Shown one piece after another: positions 11,693-25,592 of a DNA stretch of 64,000 bases; positions within the stretch are counted from its first letter, which is position 1, and every line of letters starts with the position of its first letter. The notes below the pieces were generated by a model. It had not been told where the DNA came from. It saw only the letters and a program-made list of their open reading frames with translations, and did no database searches. The stretch comes from Climacteris rufus (lineage: Eukaryota > Chordata > Aves > Passeriformes > Climacteridae), in assembly GCA_013398175.1 (NCBI GenBank), contig VZRZ01004355.1:98869-162868 (forward strand), in the 5' to 3' direction. Position numbers and translations under genes: made by a program.

Positions 11693-14600
11693 AGAAAGTG
11701 TTTAAGAGAATGTTTTGCTTACTCCTTCAACTCTGTAATAAATTCACTTATCACTTTTAAGTTTTGAGCCTATTTTAGCCTGCTTAATTAGAGGGGTTTT
11801 TTCTCTCAGTATCCTTTTCTTACCTTGGAAGAAAACTCCTTTCCCCTGTCCAGCTGAGCAGAGGGAGGGGAAAGGGAAGCAGCTTTTCGTGGGAGCTTTG
11901 GGGCGGCTCAAACCATGACACTATATTATGCAGCTCATTGCTGTATACCTCTGCTAAATAAAAATTCCCTGTAATGCAAAATACATCACATTAATAAATT
12001 TGATAGTAAACATTAAATCCTCCTTGTGGAACATCTAAAAGAACCTGATTAGAGACAATTGGCCCTGATGGGCAACAGCTCACCCTTCCCCCGGAAAAAT
12101 TCAGATGAAGAAAAGGCAGGGAGTCCTAGCAAAGAACAAACAAGGGCCCCTGAAACAGAGAATCAGGCCAGCAGCTCTTGCACAGCAGAGCTAAATCCTC
12201 AGTATGGGGCTGCAGCAGTAAGTGAGCAGGCTGTGGAGCATCAGAGAGAATGAAGGGCTGAGGGCCAACACAGAAGCCCCACAGAGATAAACACCTTAAC
12301 CCCAAGCACCACAGCACAGGGCAGCCAGAGTCTTTGGCCCAGGTCCCTACTGGGGTTGCCCATGCCAGCAAGGACATGACCAAGCTGCAATGAGTGCCCA
12401 GCTACATGGGCAGGTGAAGCACAGAACCCATGGTGTTCCATAGCTGGTTTAGATCAATCTGGAGAGGAAAGACCATGGAGATTTTCTCAGCTACTTGCTC
12501 TCTTAGCCACCTTGGGAAGTCCAGCAGAGGACAGTCAGGCTCTTCTTGCAGCTAGGCGTTAATAGCACAACAGACAGCAATCCTAGGTGCACCGAGGGCA
12601 GGACTGTACTTCTTATCATTTTCCAGCAGAAGAAATTCCTGTTATTTAACAATTTTCTAGAAATTGCTGTCATATCAGAGAAGATGCAAAAGAAAATAAT
12701 GAAGGCTTTATTCTCTAAAACATAGAATCAAAAATTCCCTCCCTTAATTTGAAGAAATGGACATCAAATAGCCAAGGAAGAACACACATCATTAGCTACT
12801 CTTGGGTTTCCTTTCCAAATTTTTTTCTGTGCTTCATTTGGCTATGAACTGACAAGAAGAATTCTGTGTTTCTTAGATCTGAAGGATCTGAAGTCTCATT
12901 CATCAGAAAGTGTACATCCCTCTGAAACTGCTTCCCAGACTGCAACATCTAACTTGAATCTTTGCTGGAATTCTACTCAATGTGAATATGTCTATCCTCA
13001 TTTCCTATAATCCAGAGTATACTTGATCAATGTGATCAGGATGTTGACTCATTAATCCCCTGCTGTATTGGTTCTAACTGAGGTAGAGTTCAGCAGCCCT
13101 GTCACCAATGTAAAGTCACCTGACAAAATACAAGTAATATGCAGAAACATTTTTGAAGTGCTAGCTGCCTGAGTAACTGGCCTGTATTATGAGTTTGCTT
13201 GCCAGAGCACTTATGGGGCAGATATATTCCTTCTGGACAAACTGATGAGGAGATATTAATCACCTCTGAGTTTATGAGTCTCAGTACATACATTTTTCAT
13301 GTCATAAAACTCTAGAAACAGTTATACAAACACATCAGTGATATGAAATTCAGCTAATTACTAGTTTCGTAGTGAGACTAGATATAATGGGACGCAAGTG
13401 ATTTATTATATGGGTGAGTGAATGATGAACATAGCTGGTCAGGACTGTCCAACTCATTAATGAGACATTTCTCTGGGAAACCAAGCAGGCTGAAGAGAAA
13501 GCTGCCTAGAAGTCAGGAAGTGGGTCCCTGTGTAGCTAAGTTCAAACAGAAATGGAAAGTTTTGGCAGGACCCTCCTGTTCCCCTGACAACACAAGGGAG
13601 CAGCATGGCATGAAAACTGAGAAACAAGCAGGCTGGTCAGTATCTCCCAAGAGCAGAGGAAAAATCAATATGTTCCCATCAAAACATTTCTTCAGAATCA
13701 GAAAATGTTTTTTCTTATGGAAGGTTTTCAGTGGTTCTTCCTACAGTGCCAGGCTATTAAAATTGTCAACTGTCCTCTCAGTGTTGAGACAAACAAAAAA
13801 ATTCCAAAATGCCTTTATTGTAGTTATTCCCTTGTCTCCTTCTGTTTTTACCTTCTTTTGCTGGATCTTGAAGCTGAACACCACTTTGTATAAAAGTATT
13901 CATAAATATTAATCAGAGGAAATACATGGGAAGGAGAGCACAGTTAATGACTGCTTAGAGAAGGATCTATTTTATGGGAAATTAAATTATTTCATTACAT
14001 TATTATTATAAGTTGTTAAAATTATAATTAATTTTCATAAGTATTGTAGCAGTAATATATGAATGTCAAAATGTGTTGTCTTTGGAGTTTTTTAATACAG
14101 AATAAAAACCTTACACCAGAGAAAATGGCCTCTTCAATATCCAGATGCAGCTTTTTTGCTAAGAGAACCAAAATTTTTACATACATGCTCATGAAAACAC
14201 AATGATGTGCAATAGCTAGGAAAACCCTAAAGAATATTTGGCAGGGACGACCACACATTTCCATTACAATACCTGTTAAGTAGTCGATTTATAGCACTTT
14301 CTACACAGAAGAAAATCTTTACCAATATTCTGGAAAAGAAAAACAGTGTCAGAAAGGTGATAGAACAAAGTAGCAGAAGAAATACAATATCCTTATTTTC
14401 ATTTATTTTATTAATAGTGCAATTTTGGAAATTTTCAGTAGTAAAGGAAAAAAGCTAAACCACAAGAAACTTTTTTTTGCTCATTAAACACTATTCTCAC
14501 TCAAATTCTGATCCATCAAGCCAGGTCACAGCTACAGGTAGCAAGAACTCACTCTGCTCATCCTCAGAAAACTACCGCAGCCCAATAGAGAAGACATCCT

Positions 14601-15307
14601 TTTTGTTACTGTACCTAGAAAATTATGCTCATTTACATTGTCACACACAACAACCCTCTCTGCACTGGGAAATTAATTTGCAGATAATACCTGTGATGAT
14701 GCACAGCTAGAGAAAAAAGAGCATGGCACATCAGACAGTCATCCTGAAAGAGGTGTATTTCTAAAGATGATCTCAATAGTGAATAAAGATCAGCTTAGGA
14801 AACTCTTCTATTTATAGGTGACATGACATTAATTTCTTCAGAAAGTAAGAAGCGTGTCTGGTAGTAGTATCTACCCAAAATTTACAATGTCATTGTTTGC
14901 TGACAGAAAATACTGAAAGAAAGGGAAGCATGAAGAAGATAAAATATTAGTATCCATGGCAGAAAGGAAAAGAAAAACCACGAACATGGAGACAAGAGAA
15001 AGAATTAAATGCATGGATGATTTTAAGGAAAAAATAACAGAAGTTTGTTATGCTACTGTATGCTACCGTAAACAGCCAACTCTCAAGCATTCAGGTTGCA
15101 AATCCAGTTGCTCTGCCACAGCATAGGCTATATACAGTTCATAGTTTGCATTTCCATTGAGACCAGACTCCATTTTTTCTTTCCTAAACTACATCTTCAA
15201 AGCTTAAATGTAATGTCTGTGTCTTACACAATTTTCCACAGAAAAGAGGGGATATTAAGGGAAAGGCTCACACTTGCATAGTTGGTCTGCTTGCTTTTTA
15301 GTTTTAA

Positions 15308-15342
15308 TAATTTAATAATTGAAAGAAATTTAATAATTGAAA
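15308..15342 (+). repeat. Short tandem duplication, AT-rich
   Basis: The unit AATTTAATAATTGAAA occurs twice in succession, a local replication-slippage product. Confidence 0.7.
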
Positions 15343-16428
15343 ATTATCTTCCAGCAATTTCAGCATTGTAAAATCATCTTATAAAATCCTTCTTCATCTG
15401 TTAAAGTATGATATATGGTGAGATACAAATGCAGTCAGTTCAAAACAGGTTATCTCAACTAAAATCAGTTAATTCAAGTTCACAAACTGCTAATCTGACC
15501 TTAGAATAGGATGACAGAGTAGAAATGACTTTATGATAGCACATTTTTTAATGATTACTTCTAACCAGAGAAGTTCTATGTATTTGAAAAGATAGCAGCT
15601 TGTACATAGCGTGCAAGAACTATTTGCATTTTGCATACAGTCCCTCATTACTCTGAGAAGGAACTGGAATTAATCAGGCAAATCTGGGAGTAATTAGTCC
15701 TCGCCGTGAATGTGCTTATGTCATCCACTACAAAGACTTTTGTTCCTAGCACCTTAGTTTAACCAACATTTGATAAAGCTAATTTTCTTTCTTTGACTTT
15801 TGTGACCCCAAACGTATCAAGAATTTTTAACAATATCTAACTAAATTCAAATTTACTCCCAAAACTACGAACTCCAGGTCTATGTCAAAATCCCTGTGTT
15901 CCCAGACAGTGGTGATGTTGACTGTTAAAATGTACATTGGGAGAGAAAACACCTTGAGATAGAACTACATTTTTTCCATGTTATTCCCACAGGATATCAT
16001 AGGAAATAAATGCACTACCAATGTCACGTTATGATGGCAGTTCCAGTTCAACCACTTCTGGTATATTTAATGCCTATCCATCTAAATAATGCAGCAGATT
16101 GTGGGAAAAAAAAACAAAAATACAGGCTAAAAAACAAAAAGGCTATTTACACTGGACAACTTCATGTGTTTGAGCTAACCTACACAAAACATAAAGAAGG
16201 CAAACTTTATTCGGTGTTCTGAACATAAGAATAGTTATACAGTTCTATCTTTCCTGTATTGAATGCAGTGTGAAGCACTGAATGATCAAGTTACTTGGGC
16301 CATCTTAATCTACAAGAATTTTGGGGAGTGAGCTCTTGGTTCTAATTTCATTCTGCCAAGTCTCGCTAGAGTTGAATTCTTTGTCCATAAGCTGGCCAGT
16401 AGCATTGTTAACTAAGTTGGAGGCATCC

Positions 16429-16445
16429 TATTTATTTATTTATTC
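16429..16445 (+). repeat. TTTA tetranucleotide repeat
   Basis: About four TTTA units; ordinary simple repeat. Confidence 0.8.
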
Positions 16446-19400
16446 TTGACAATATGCCAGAAGAAATAGATAATGAATGTAAAAAAAGAAAAAAACAAAA
16501 ACAAACCAACACCTTTACAGAAGAAATCACCTTAAGCAGAAAAACTCCCACCATAATTTCAAGTTTAACTTTAGAACCATTCTGAACCAGTAAAATTGTT
16601 AAGCTCTTCCTGCATCTTTGAGTTCCACTACTACAAAAACTTTCTATTTCAGTATCTCCATAGTCACCTTTCACTCAAATGTAGCAGTACAAGACAGACA
16701 AAAATCACTAAAAAATGCACATTTAGTCTATGGACATAATATATTGATACTGCAGCAAGGCAATGTCCTGCTGTATTTTCCTTCTTCAAACCATGGCCTT
16801 GCAATGCAGTTTCCATAAAGAATGAAGTTCAAGAAAAAGGGTCCCTGCATGACAAAGTGAATTTTCAGTATGCCAACAGTTTCTTGTCTGACTTAAAAGT
16901 AAAACATTACTCAACATCCCACTGATATCAGTTTTCTAATACCCAAATATGTCTGTAGCCATTCCACAGGAGAATATTCTGCAGTGCTAAGAATTACCAA
17001 TAATTTCTGATAATTTTAAAGAAAACCTTTGTAATCAGAGATCAAATAGAGATATTTTTTGCATCTTACTTACTTAAAGCAAGATTTTATTTAAAGTTCT
17101 ACCTATAAAACTTTATATTCATATGATCAATTTGAAATCAAGATATTTAGGACTGACTCAATTAATAATGGCAAACACTGCAACAGACACTACTGAAGCA
17201 GCAGAAAAGAAAAAAACAGAAGGTGGAGTACTCAGAAACATGACCAGTTGCTCAATAATTTTGCACTTCTTACTACCAACTGCTTCAACACACCAGTTCT
17301 GCAGGAAAAGATTGTTGTGACAGTTAATGGTTTCAGTGTTTTAGTGGTGATTTTTTAACACTGGAGCACCCTTCTTCTGCTGAAACTGTGCAGAAGCTGA
17401 TCTGTCATTAATTTGAAAGGCAAATGGCCTTGCTGCTACTGAATGGTAAAAAAAATCCATAACGGCAATGCTATGCTATAGCTAAGTGACAGAACACAAT
17501 ATTGCTAGCTCACTTTGTTTCTAATTTTCAGTTAAAATTAAGTTTATGAAAAGTTTTTTTCATCATCTTTTTCATCCTCATTTTCTCTGGAAACAAGATG
17601 TTCCCTTACAAGGTTCATACCTAAGAATTCATTTCAGAATGAATAAGCCTCAAAATCCTGTTGAATTCCAGCTGGGGGAATATTCAAATAATGGGGGAAC
17701 ATCTCAATCTGGCAACAGACTTGGGTTACTTCCAATAAAACATCACTTCAGAAGATGACTAAGTAGTTGACTAATTTGAAATAAGTAAGACTTGTTTGCC
17801 AAATAATAGAAGACATTGTAAATTTTGTCTCAGTAGGCCTCAATGGCATAAGTGTACAGCAATTTTCTTACTGCAAGGAGGTAGTCCACTCTAAAATAAT
17901 GACAATTTACGTTAAAAAAATCCCAAACAACAGAAGTACCCCTCTAGCCTCTTCAAATGCAATCAAAGACACTAAAGGAGAATCCATATGAAGAGATTCT
18001 CTAGTGAGTATGGTAGAGTCACTGATATCTATTCTGCCAGTAGCAGAGTGCGTATAAGGGAAGTATGTATTTCATTTAAGCATAAGAGAAGGTGCTGAGA
18101 CAAACCAACAGCTGGTGTGTACAATTCCTCTACAAACGAAAAGTATGTATTTTGGCTAGGAGTTAGGTGCACTCAAGGGCTGCAAACCATAAGTCCTCAG
18201 AAATGTTATTTTTTTTACTAACTCAGTATTCCCAGAGGCGTTTCCCCCTTTTTCTTCTTTCAAACACTGATCACTCATCTCCTGTGTACAATACATGAAG
18301 TAGTCTAAGGAAACTTACATGGTGATTTCCATTACAATACCACTAAAACAGAATTGCAAACAGATACCTACAAATTCAAGAAAGCTATGCCAGATTTTAA
18401 GCTGTTAATACACCATGTTCTTTACAGGTACTTGTAATAAATGTTCCTTAGTAAGGAACTTCACTTACCTCAAATAACTGTATCATGACCACTTTGAAAA
18501 TGAGGAAGGAAGCAGGGGAAAACCAATACAAGAATGTGATTTGGAAAAGATTGCTTACAACAAAGGGCAGCAAATTTATTGATTTTGAGGGATGTTGTAG
18601 GGAGACACTACTGAGAAGCTCTGAAAACGAGTCTTTAAAAGATGGATATACACAATGTAAAATTGGAATTTAGGTTTTTTACTTCAAATGGGTCAGATAT
18701 TCAGGGAGTTAGTCAAGCTGAAATTCAGAAAATTAAGTCTCTTATCTGGACACACAGGCTGCAGCACATGGCACAAAAATAGGAAGTGACATGGGCTCAA
18801 CTACTCAATGGTCAAAATACTGAATAGCTGCTCAGTATCACCTGTTTGGTGCATGAGGATTTTCTTTTCCACCATCAGTTTATATTACAGAAATATAAAT
18901 ACCCTGTCCCTTCATCAGTGCAACCCACAGGAGCAGTTTTATAGTTCTGATATATGTTTTTTTCCTCTCAAATCACCTTGTTAATTCCCTTAAAATATAA
19001 GCTAAAATATACAATATCGTTTCATTCATGCGTTATTCACTTAGGCTGCAGGATTCTTCATAGACACCACAGATTCAGTCTAATGGTACAGATCTGAGCT
19101 CTGTTTGTCAGCAGCTTCCTCACAGCATCCCAGATGCTGTTTTCAGCTCCTGTGTGAGCCTCTTTACCCATTTAAGTCAATATTCATATAATGTAAAGCT
19201 TTAAATATGTATAAACAACCACTGTGCAAGGTTCAATTCCACTTTTTAAATGCTTCCCACACTGGTATCTACAGAACCCCACATAAGCTATTTCAGTTTA
19301 TCAAATGTCTTAAAGTCATTAGCATAACATTATAGTAAGATGCATTTGTGTGATAGTCCTCCAAGGTCACTGACTTGGACACACGTTTCACGTTCCGAGA

Positions 19401-22400
19401 TCATTATACCAAAGAAATATTTGAACTAATTCTTTATATGTTCTGTCAGCCAAAAAAAAAAATAGAAAATAACCAGCTTTATTTCTAGCCATAGATCTCA
19501 TAATAATTATTTATCCAAGTATGTTTTTTGCAAATGAAGTACTTTACTGGGTATCAGGTTCCAAATTCACATGAACAAATAGCAGATCCAGATCACTTGG
19601 CAAGTATACAATTCGTTCATTTTCTGATGCACAACTCTACTGATTCACTCACTCAAGGTCTTCCTCTGTGCTAACAGAGTTGCATCACAGTTATACCTGC
19701 TCATGCAATACAAATACTGCCCATCTCAACAAGCTCTTGAAGAATGATTAAATGTTGCTTTTTTCTTTTTCCAACACCAAGAAACATGAAACATGACAAG
19801 CCTCCACATGCCTCTCCATATACTAGCTTTTCTTCCAGATTTGAACTGCTGTATTTTGCTTTGATTCTCTCACTTGATGATATTTTACTGTAACATTTTG
19901 TATTTGCTTTAGTAATGGAAGAACCAGCTATTAGAAATTTCACCTGTTTTGTCATCGATTAAGTATGGTGTTTTCAATGTCGTCAGAATTTTATGCAAAA
20001 AGCTAAAATAACTTGAACTCCAGACAGTTTCCAGGCTGTTAAAACCCTACAGTTTTCATGCTTTTAATGGCATCATTGTTTATATTTGTCAAACATAGAA
20101 TACAAGTTACATTTTTGCAATGTCCATAGCAATTACCCTCATTCAGTAAGTTTCTCTTACAGATCTACATGAATATTATTCAAACTCAAGTGTTTCAAAT
20201 CCTAGCTGTTGTCACTAATTCACACTATGGCTGTTTTCCTTTCCGCTGGCACCTTTTGGTTTTAAATCCCACATCAGGTTTGATCCACATTTAAAGTGAA
20301 TTAATGTTCCTGTGGGACTTTTTAAAAAATATATTATTTTGTTTAAGATATTTACTTAATTTATTTATTATTGATATTTCATTTTGTTGAGAAATAATTC
20401 AGAGACAAGAAATCTGATGGACCTGCTACACTGTCTGGATTTTACCGATCATTTTGAGCCTCTGCAAAACAGAATCTTCCAGACAGCTTCCTACAAACTG
20501 CCTTTATAGATAAAATGCCCAATTATTATGATTTTTTAAATTATCAGACTTAAAAAGTAGTAGAAGTTGGTGATGATAGGCTTTCACAGAAGAGGGAAAA
20601 GCAAGTGTTTCTGTGTTTCATTGCTCAGGAGGAAATAATGTGGATAAGATTGCTGTTGCTGTGAAGAAAATTAGTTAGAAATAGGCTGCATGCACACCAC
20701 ATACCAGCATAGGACAGATGCTTTTGCTGTACTGAATTTGGAGAACTGCCTTGACTCACAAATGGTGCAGAAGAAAGGCAATGGGTCACACAAGCTGCCT
20801 CCATGGAGAACAAGCACAAATTTTATAATATGAGATAAAATTTTGAAAATTAATTCATTGACCAATTAAAACAAAAAAAATTGTCTGATACCTTTGTCTG
20901 AAATCTGGATTTTCTGACTGTCTGAAATCTAACTTTCTGATCCTGAAGGGAAAAATAGGATATTAGTACATTAAAGAAAGCTCTAAATACTACTCAGAGT
21001 AGGTGCACATGGGAATGCCAGCAAGATTTTGAATTACTACAAAGAAATAGCCAAATTCTGTCAGTTTGAACTGTCATAAAAGTCAGTTCCCTACATCTAA
21101 AGTGCCCCCATTGATATAGCATGACTCAATAGCCCCCATCCTGTATTTGTGCCATAAAGTAATCTGGAAAAATATACTATGCTTGGAAGAGTGCAGTTTC
21201 TCCTACAAGAACTTTTTGTTGAGAAGTACCTCTTATTCAGGCTACGCTTAACGGTACTCTAATGGAGACTGATTTATAAGTGGAGCACAGAAAAGTAGCC
21301 AGAAGGATCAAACTATATTAAATAGTTCCCAGATCTGTCACATATCTGTTAAAGTCAGAAATACTCTGAGACAGAACATATGACCTATTTTTGTAAATAT
21401 TATTTTTAAAAATCAATGGTAACATTTAGTAGACACATATTACTATTTCTCTGTCATGGTCTGGTCCCAAGTGCCACAACATGAAATTTAGACAGCTTTG
21501 GAAAGGAGGCTATTGTAAACATAGACAGACTGAGAATGTAGTTTCCCTGGCAACCAAAAGATCTGAGAACTCATTCCTTCAGGTTGTAATTCAGTTTATG
21601 AGCTTCCACATCTGCTTGCATAGGAATGAGACACCTGGGATTACATTTCTAGAGTGATGAGTGAGAAATTAGAGAACAACAGACATTACACAGCTAATTT
21701 TGTGCAGTGATGAAAATGAGTCTTCTGATGTTCATTGTCACGGATCACCCAGAATATCTGAGGACACCAGTATTCATATCCTGATTAAGCATCCAGTGTT
21801 TTCTCTACTTACCTTGACAGGAGCCAATACGTGTAAGAAAACCAAGGAGCATGCTCTCCTGCTTTGTACTAACATGGGCTAATGGATTACTTCATTAAAC
21901 ATTCCTTTCTGTTAAGACAGAGTATAAGCCAGAGGAAGGAGGAAATATTGCACATTAGATAGTGATCAGGAAAGAGCAGGCACTTCTCTTTGCTATTTCC
22001 AAGAACAACAGGTGTAAAAAGAAGTTATTTCCTGTGAAATTTTATTTAACTGTCAACATGAGCAAAGTTACATGTACTCAGTTGATTTAGAGAGAATTAC
22101 TATGGCAGGATATTTTATTTCCTAACATCTTCTCTGCAAATGCTCAGTGTTTGCTACATGCAAATGACTTTGCTGGATGCTGTCACACATCAATAAGAGG
22201 GTTATTTCATTCAGCCCAACATCTACAGGCAAACTCCATCAGCTAGGCTGGGACTAGCGTGTCTGAGGAGTAAGCAAATTTTCACAACTTGTATTCAATA
22301 CGATTAACTCACTCAGACAGTCGTACATTAGACCAACTGAAGTTATTGGGTTTCTTACCATTATCAAATTTACTATAATGAATTAATTTTGTGGACAAAA

Positions 22401-23679
22401 CAATTTTTAAAGAGTTTGTGGGTTTTATTTTTTGTTTCCAAGATAATTTAATATTCTTTCATGAGGCAAAATTAATGGAAAAATTACTTCAGAATTTTCA
22501 GTACTATATGTGTTCTGCTTCTGGTTTTTTGTTGTAGATTTCTAATGTTCAGAAATGTGCAGTAAGTATTTGTATATGTAACCAGAATAATCCAAAGAAA
22601 CTGTCTTGTGAAGACTAGTATCCCCGAAAATTATCAAGACTTGGTTTTTTTATTTCTTTTACTACTTTTAGTCTAATGCATAGCATTTTTCTAAGAGTTT
22701 TTAAACACTGAGGCTAAAGAATATTCCTAATGTTGCCTGTAGAATTTCAGCAGAAAATTTTCAAACATAGACAGCCTTCAATGCAGTCTACCAAAAACAA
22801 AAGCTTAGTCTCCCCCCAAAAATCTCATCGTTTTACAGTCTGATTTAAGCTTGCTTTGAATTTGACTCAAGTAATAGCATACCCTCTAGGTTTCACCTAC
22901 TTGCATGCTCAGATTGATTGAAAATTTCAGATTTTTCAGAGTAAGAAATACATTCAACATTTAATTATCAATACTGAGTAAACTACCACTTACAACTCTG
23001 CTTGATGGCACACCTTGAAACTGAATACTGGGCTTTTTTCCGCACAGCAAATGCAAGTGGACCCTTCCACACAAAGTCCAGAGTTTATCCACTTAAAAGT
23101 GAATATGAAGTGTTTCTTTCTTTCTGCAGCCATAAATACAAATTAAAGATTTACAATGAGAAGTATAGCTTCCCATTATGCAGATTACACATCAATAGAA
23201 CCAAATAAAAATGTAATTTTTTTTACAACAGAACAAATATTTTGAAAATCTGAGTGCTTCACATTATGTACCAAATTTTCTGGAACCTTCTCACAGTTTG
23301 AGTCTCCAGAACTTGTTTCATAGAGCAGTGTAACTCATAACAATGTGTGAGGGAAAACAGTAGAAACAGCTAAATCCAAAACTTCTGGGCAAGTCTGACC
23401 CCAAAACTTTTTAGTATCTCACAGTGAGTCCTCTTATCTGCATGCCACTCATATGCTACTTCTTAAGCTATGAAAACACATTCAATCAGCAGTAAAAATT
23501 TAACACCTCTGTTCTTTATTTCCCATCTTTGTAAATCCCAGTTCTGGACTATACTGCCCAAAAGTGTAGGCAAACTTGAAAGAAGGAAAGAAAAAGATTC
23601 TTCATAGGAATTCCCTTCAGGAACAAGAAACCCATTATGTCTTAACATATTGAACAATTTAAAAGGAAGAAAAGTTCAC

Positions 23680-24193
23680 TGTCCTGATTTCAGCTGGGAT
23701 AAAGCTAATTTTCTTCCTGGTAGCTGGTACAGTGCTGTGTTTTTGATTTAGCATGACCATGATGTTGATAACACATTGATGTTTCAGTTGTTGCTCAGCA
23801 GTACTTAGTCAAGGACTTTTCAGTTTCTCAGGTTCTGCCAACAAGGAGGTGCACAAGAAGCTGTGAGGGAGCATGGCCAAGACAGCTGATCCGAACTGGC
23901 CGTATCATAGAGCATTATGCTCAGTATATAAACTGGGAAGGCTCAATCACTGCTCAGGGACAGGCTGGGTGTTGGTCAGTGGGTGGTGAGCAATGGTTTT
24001 GTGCATCATTTGTCTTTCTGGGGTTTTATTACTCTCTGTTATTGTTATATCTTTTTTCATTACATTATTGTTGTTGTTGTTACTGCTGCTATTATTATTA
24101 AATATTATTTTATATGTAGATAATATTGGTGGCAGGAAGAGGGACCAAGCAGCTGCACAGTACTTATTTTCTGGCTGGGGTTAAATCACAAAA
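23680..24193 (+). mobile_element. Solo LTR, ERVL-type (copy A)
   Basis: Begins TGTCCTGATTTCAGCTGGGA and ends near TGGGGTTAAATCAC, a widespread avian ERVL LTR family that I recognise from its start, its middle and its end. Diagnostic blocks are TTTTCTTCCTGGTAGCTGGT near 23710, GGAGGTGCACAAGAAGC near 23846 and CTCAGTATATAAACTGGG, which carries the TATA box at 23925-23931. A GTT/ATT simple repeat follows, with ATTAAA at 24097-24102 as the likely polyadenylation signal. It is about 110 bp shorter than copy B (58992-59615), mainly after the simple repeat. No target duplication is visible: the left flank TTCAC does not match AGCTC on the right, so the 3' edge is eroded. No internal viral genes adjoin it. 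Confidence 0.88.
24066..24102 (+). repeat. GTT/ATT trinucleotide repeat inside LTR copy A
   Basis: Runs of TTG then ATT units, corresponding to the ATT-rich tract found at the same place in copy B (59395-59460). This tract is a built-in, length-variable part of the LTR family. Confidence 0.8.
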
Positions 24194-25159
24194 AGCTCAA
24201 TTAGCACGGGCTAATGGATGCTTTCAAATATTATGTTTTCAAATAGTATGTTTAAATCAGGATGTTTCTCAACAAACATGAAAAGAGTCACATTTGTAAG
24301 ACCAAGTAAATTTTTAAAAGACTGCTTTTCAATGCACAACCCTTTTAGAAAGTCTGAAATAAAACCAGGGATATCTAATGCTGAATATATTAATAAATAT
24401 GGTTTATATTATATTTACATATTATTAGATATTTATACTACATAAAGTAAAATAATATGTTATTCCACCATATATTTTGCATTGATATATTAATACAATG
24501 TAATATTTTATTATCATTTATATATATAAAAATATATCAATAAATACATTGCAAAGAACAGCTCATAGCTTAATTTGATTATATTACTTAAGGTGAGAGA
24601 AAATATTATTTACCAGCAGGAAGGAGAAAGAGTACTAATAAGGGAACATATAAGATTCTTAGCACATTAGACAGATGGGCACACAATTGCCTAGGGAACC
24701 ATGAAGTCTGAGTTGATGTTTGGGAAAACTACAAGGTATTATAAAATGGGTAAGTGTTAGGATGGCAAGAAATACCCTCTAGGTGTTCCCTCACCAGCAC
24801 TGGGGAAAGCATCCCAGGCCCCTCCAACCTTGGAAGGAAGTAATGCACAAATATTGTTCGAAAAAAGCCCAGAAGTATTGTCCTGTTCCAGACTACATTT
24901 ATCAGGTATGAGACATTCAACAAGGGACTCTTAAACCACCCTTGTCAAAAGTTTTGTTTAACTCTATAGTGCCTTCCATCATACCTCTCAAAAAATTTCC
25001 CTGTATCACCTCTATCCCTCCCAAATAAAATGTGCCCTTTTCCCCCTTTTCCAGTGGCACTAGTTTGGTTGATCTTCTAGCATGATCTCATATTTATGAT
25101 ATGCATACCCTGTTGATTTCTGTGCTGGTTATTAATTCTACTCAAATAACCACCCCCGG
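24194..25159. other. Non-coding DNA between LTR copy A and tandem repeat
   Basis: Includes an extremely AT-rich block at about 24370-24550, with many TATA/ATAT steps. This is followed by ordinary sequence that I cannot assign. No gene seen. Confidence 0.5.
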
Positions 25160-25350
25160 TTTTGTTGTCTACAGTATCCTGACATTTTCATGTCACTGTC
25201 TTGTTAGTGATGCCACAGGTCAGGGGGGCTTATCTGCACAAACGTCAGTCTGCCTTTGTGATCTGCTGTAACCTGAAATTCCTTTTGTTGTTACCTTGTT
25301 AGTGGTGCCACAGGCCAGAGTTAGCCATGTGTATGCAAAGCCTAATCCAC
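25160..25350 (+). repeat. Imperfect ~95-bp tandem duplication
   Basis: Two diverged units sit head to tail. Unit one contains TTGTTAGTGATGCCACAGGTC starting at 25201; unit two contains TTGTTAGTGGTGCCACAGGCC starting at 25296, a spacing of 95 bp. The preceding parts also align (TATCCTGACATT at 25175 against TAACCTGAAATT at 25269). I do not recognise the unit as a known transposon. It may be a local duplication or a piece of an unlisted repeat. Confidence 0.7.
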
Positions 25351-25592
25351 AACCCAAGCAAGTTCCTGAATTTTAAAAGCAAATAAAGGCAAGCTTTGCA
25401 TGTGTCCCCTGAAAATTGGGACTTTAAGATTAGCAATGGATGAGGTGTTATTGAGAAATGCTTACTTACTGGTGACTTTTCTGATCATTTGTAGCCTTAT
25501 ACAGGTGGCATTGAAAGATATACCACCTCAATAATCATTCCTACAATTGTTTGTTTTCCAGCAGATTTGTCTTACCTTGTCTTGCAGAAAAC

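Larger units (their letters stand above)
10866..11920 (+). mobile_element. Solo LTR, ERVL-type, 1055 bp, with 5-bp TSD
   Basis: The element begins TGTGGTGGTTTGAC and ends CTCAAACCATGACA. The ends are imperfect inverted repeats of each other and have the TG...CA termini of an LTR. It is flanked by an exact 5-bp duplication, CTATA, at 10861-10865 and 11921-11925. Five bases is the duplication length expected for class III (ERVL) integrases. Internally it has a CCAAT motif near 11014, a TATA-like ATATTTAAG at 11051-11059, an AATAAA polyadenylation signal at 11737-11742, an AGA microsatellite and an AC microsatellite. No second LTR or internal gag/pol lies nearby, so it is a solo LTR left by recombination. 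The open frames across it (up to 119 codons) are incidental. Confidence 0.88.
11926..23679. other. Long non-coding stretch, no gene seen
   Basis: Nearly 12 kb without a feature I can name. The first ~700 bp (to about 12640) is noticeably richer in G+C than what follows, which may be an old unrecognised repeat. The longest open frame in the window (13418-13912, 164 codons) lies here but has no recognisable domain. Small landmarks: a 17-bp near-tandem duplication around 15308-15342 and a TTTA repeat at 16429-16445. Exons shorter than ~150 bp could hide here undetected by eye. Confidence 0.5.

Noticed and set aside
13418..13912. Longest open frame in the window, 164 codons
   Set aside because: No recognisable domain, mixed basic and hydrophobic composition with no pattern, and one frame of this length is expected by chance in 64 kb read in six frames.
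21455..21560. TGTCATGGTCTGG as another LTR end
   Set aside because: Only the first few bases resemble an LTR terminus; no polyadenylation signal, TATA box, opposite end or target duplication was found.
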